DNA from: Rosa chinensis
Lineage: Eukaryota; Streptophyta; Magnoliopsida; Rosales; Rosaceae
Length of the DNA stretch: 64,000 nt
NCBI RefSeq assembly: GCF_002994745.2
Contig: NC_037088.1
Location: forward strand, 59,662,397 to 59,726,396
Reading direction: 5' to 3'
Within the stretch, counting starts at the first letter, position 1. Every line of letters starts with the position of its first letter. The notes beneath the pieces are model-generated. The model was not told where the DNA came from, ran no database searches, and saw nothing but the letters and a program-made list of their open reading frames with translations. Of the stretch, positions 63,839-64,000 are shown piece after piece. Position numbers and translations under genes: made by a program.

Positions 63839-64000
63839 TCTATACTCCATAGCAATCATCCTTATCCATCATGGTGTCTGTCTTTTGAGGCCTTTGTCAT
63901 GGTTTCAATAGCATACACAGGTACTCGATCTGTAATTGGTGAGAAAGTTGATTATGCTCTTGGGATTACTTTGGATTGAAGCCATGACATTGACTTAGAA

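Overview
The window is nuclear DNA of a flowering plant, almost certainly a eudicot. Genes are split by AT-rich introns with GT-AG borders (and a few GC-AG borders), intergenic DNA is AT-rich, and there are plant MITEs, Mutator-like, hAT, LINE, SINE and Ty3-type LTR elements. The protein set is purely plant-like. I cannot name the species from the sequence.

Eight reasonably complete protein genes are visible. From left to right they are: a small multi-pass membrane protein (minus, 1229-3185); an ABC1/ADCK1-type atypical kinase (plus, 11040-15665); a CPRD49-like GDSL esterase (plus, 18147-20690); the GINS subunit PSF3 (plus, 24139-26015); the circadian regulator ELF4 (plus, 27064-27411); a cucumisin-type subtilase (minus, 41143-44703); a secretory-pathway cyclophilin (minus, 57841-59551); and a phosphoinositide-specific phospholipase C (plus, 60894-63838). 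The first codons of a ninth gene leave the window at its left edge. For each multi-exon gene I joined exons by hand from splice borders and checked that the reading frame closes; the exon lists are in the entries. ELF4, the ABC1 kinase and the PLC resemble Arabidopsis genes that I recall lying close together on chromosome 2 (At2g40080, At2g40090, At2g40116), so the window looks like a syntenic block expanded by transposons.

The rest is mostly mobile DNA, and several insertions can be delimited to the base. There is a 1.63 kb Pack-MULE with 164 bp terminal inverted repeats and a 9 bp target duplication, carrying a broken copy of an E6-like fibre protein gene. There are two decayed hAT transposons with 8 bp target duplications (33347-38050 and 47040-49972). 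A retroelement with a 13 bp target duplication is nested in an older LINE RNase H fragment (21763-22977). A Harbinger-like MITE, a Mutator-like MITE and a tRNA-derived SINE are also present. A young-looking 1.77 kb non-autonomous Ty3-type LTR element (54360-56130) has landed inside a fragment related to the splicing factor CTNNBL1.

A segment of about 2.6 kb holding the cyclophilin gene occurs twice (about 28421-30990 and 57157-59755). The right copy has an open frame; the left copy has a one-base deletion in exon 2 and a one-base insertion in exon 4, and appears dead. Nothing resembling a bacterial-style operon, CRISPR array or defence system is present.
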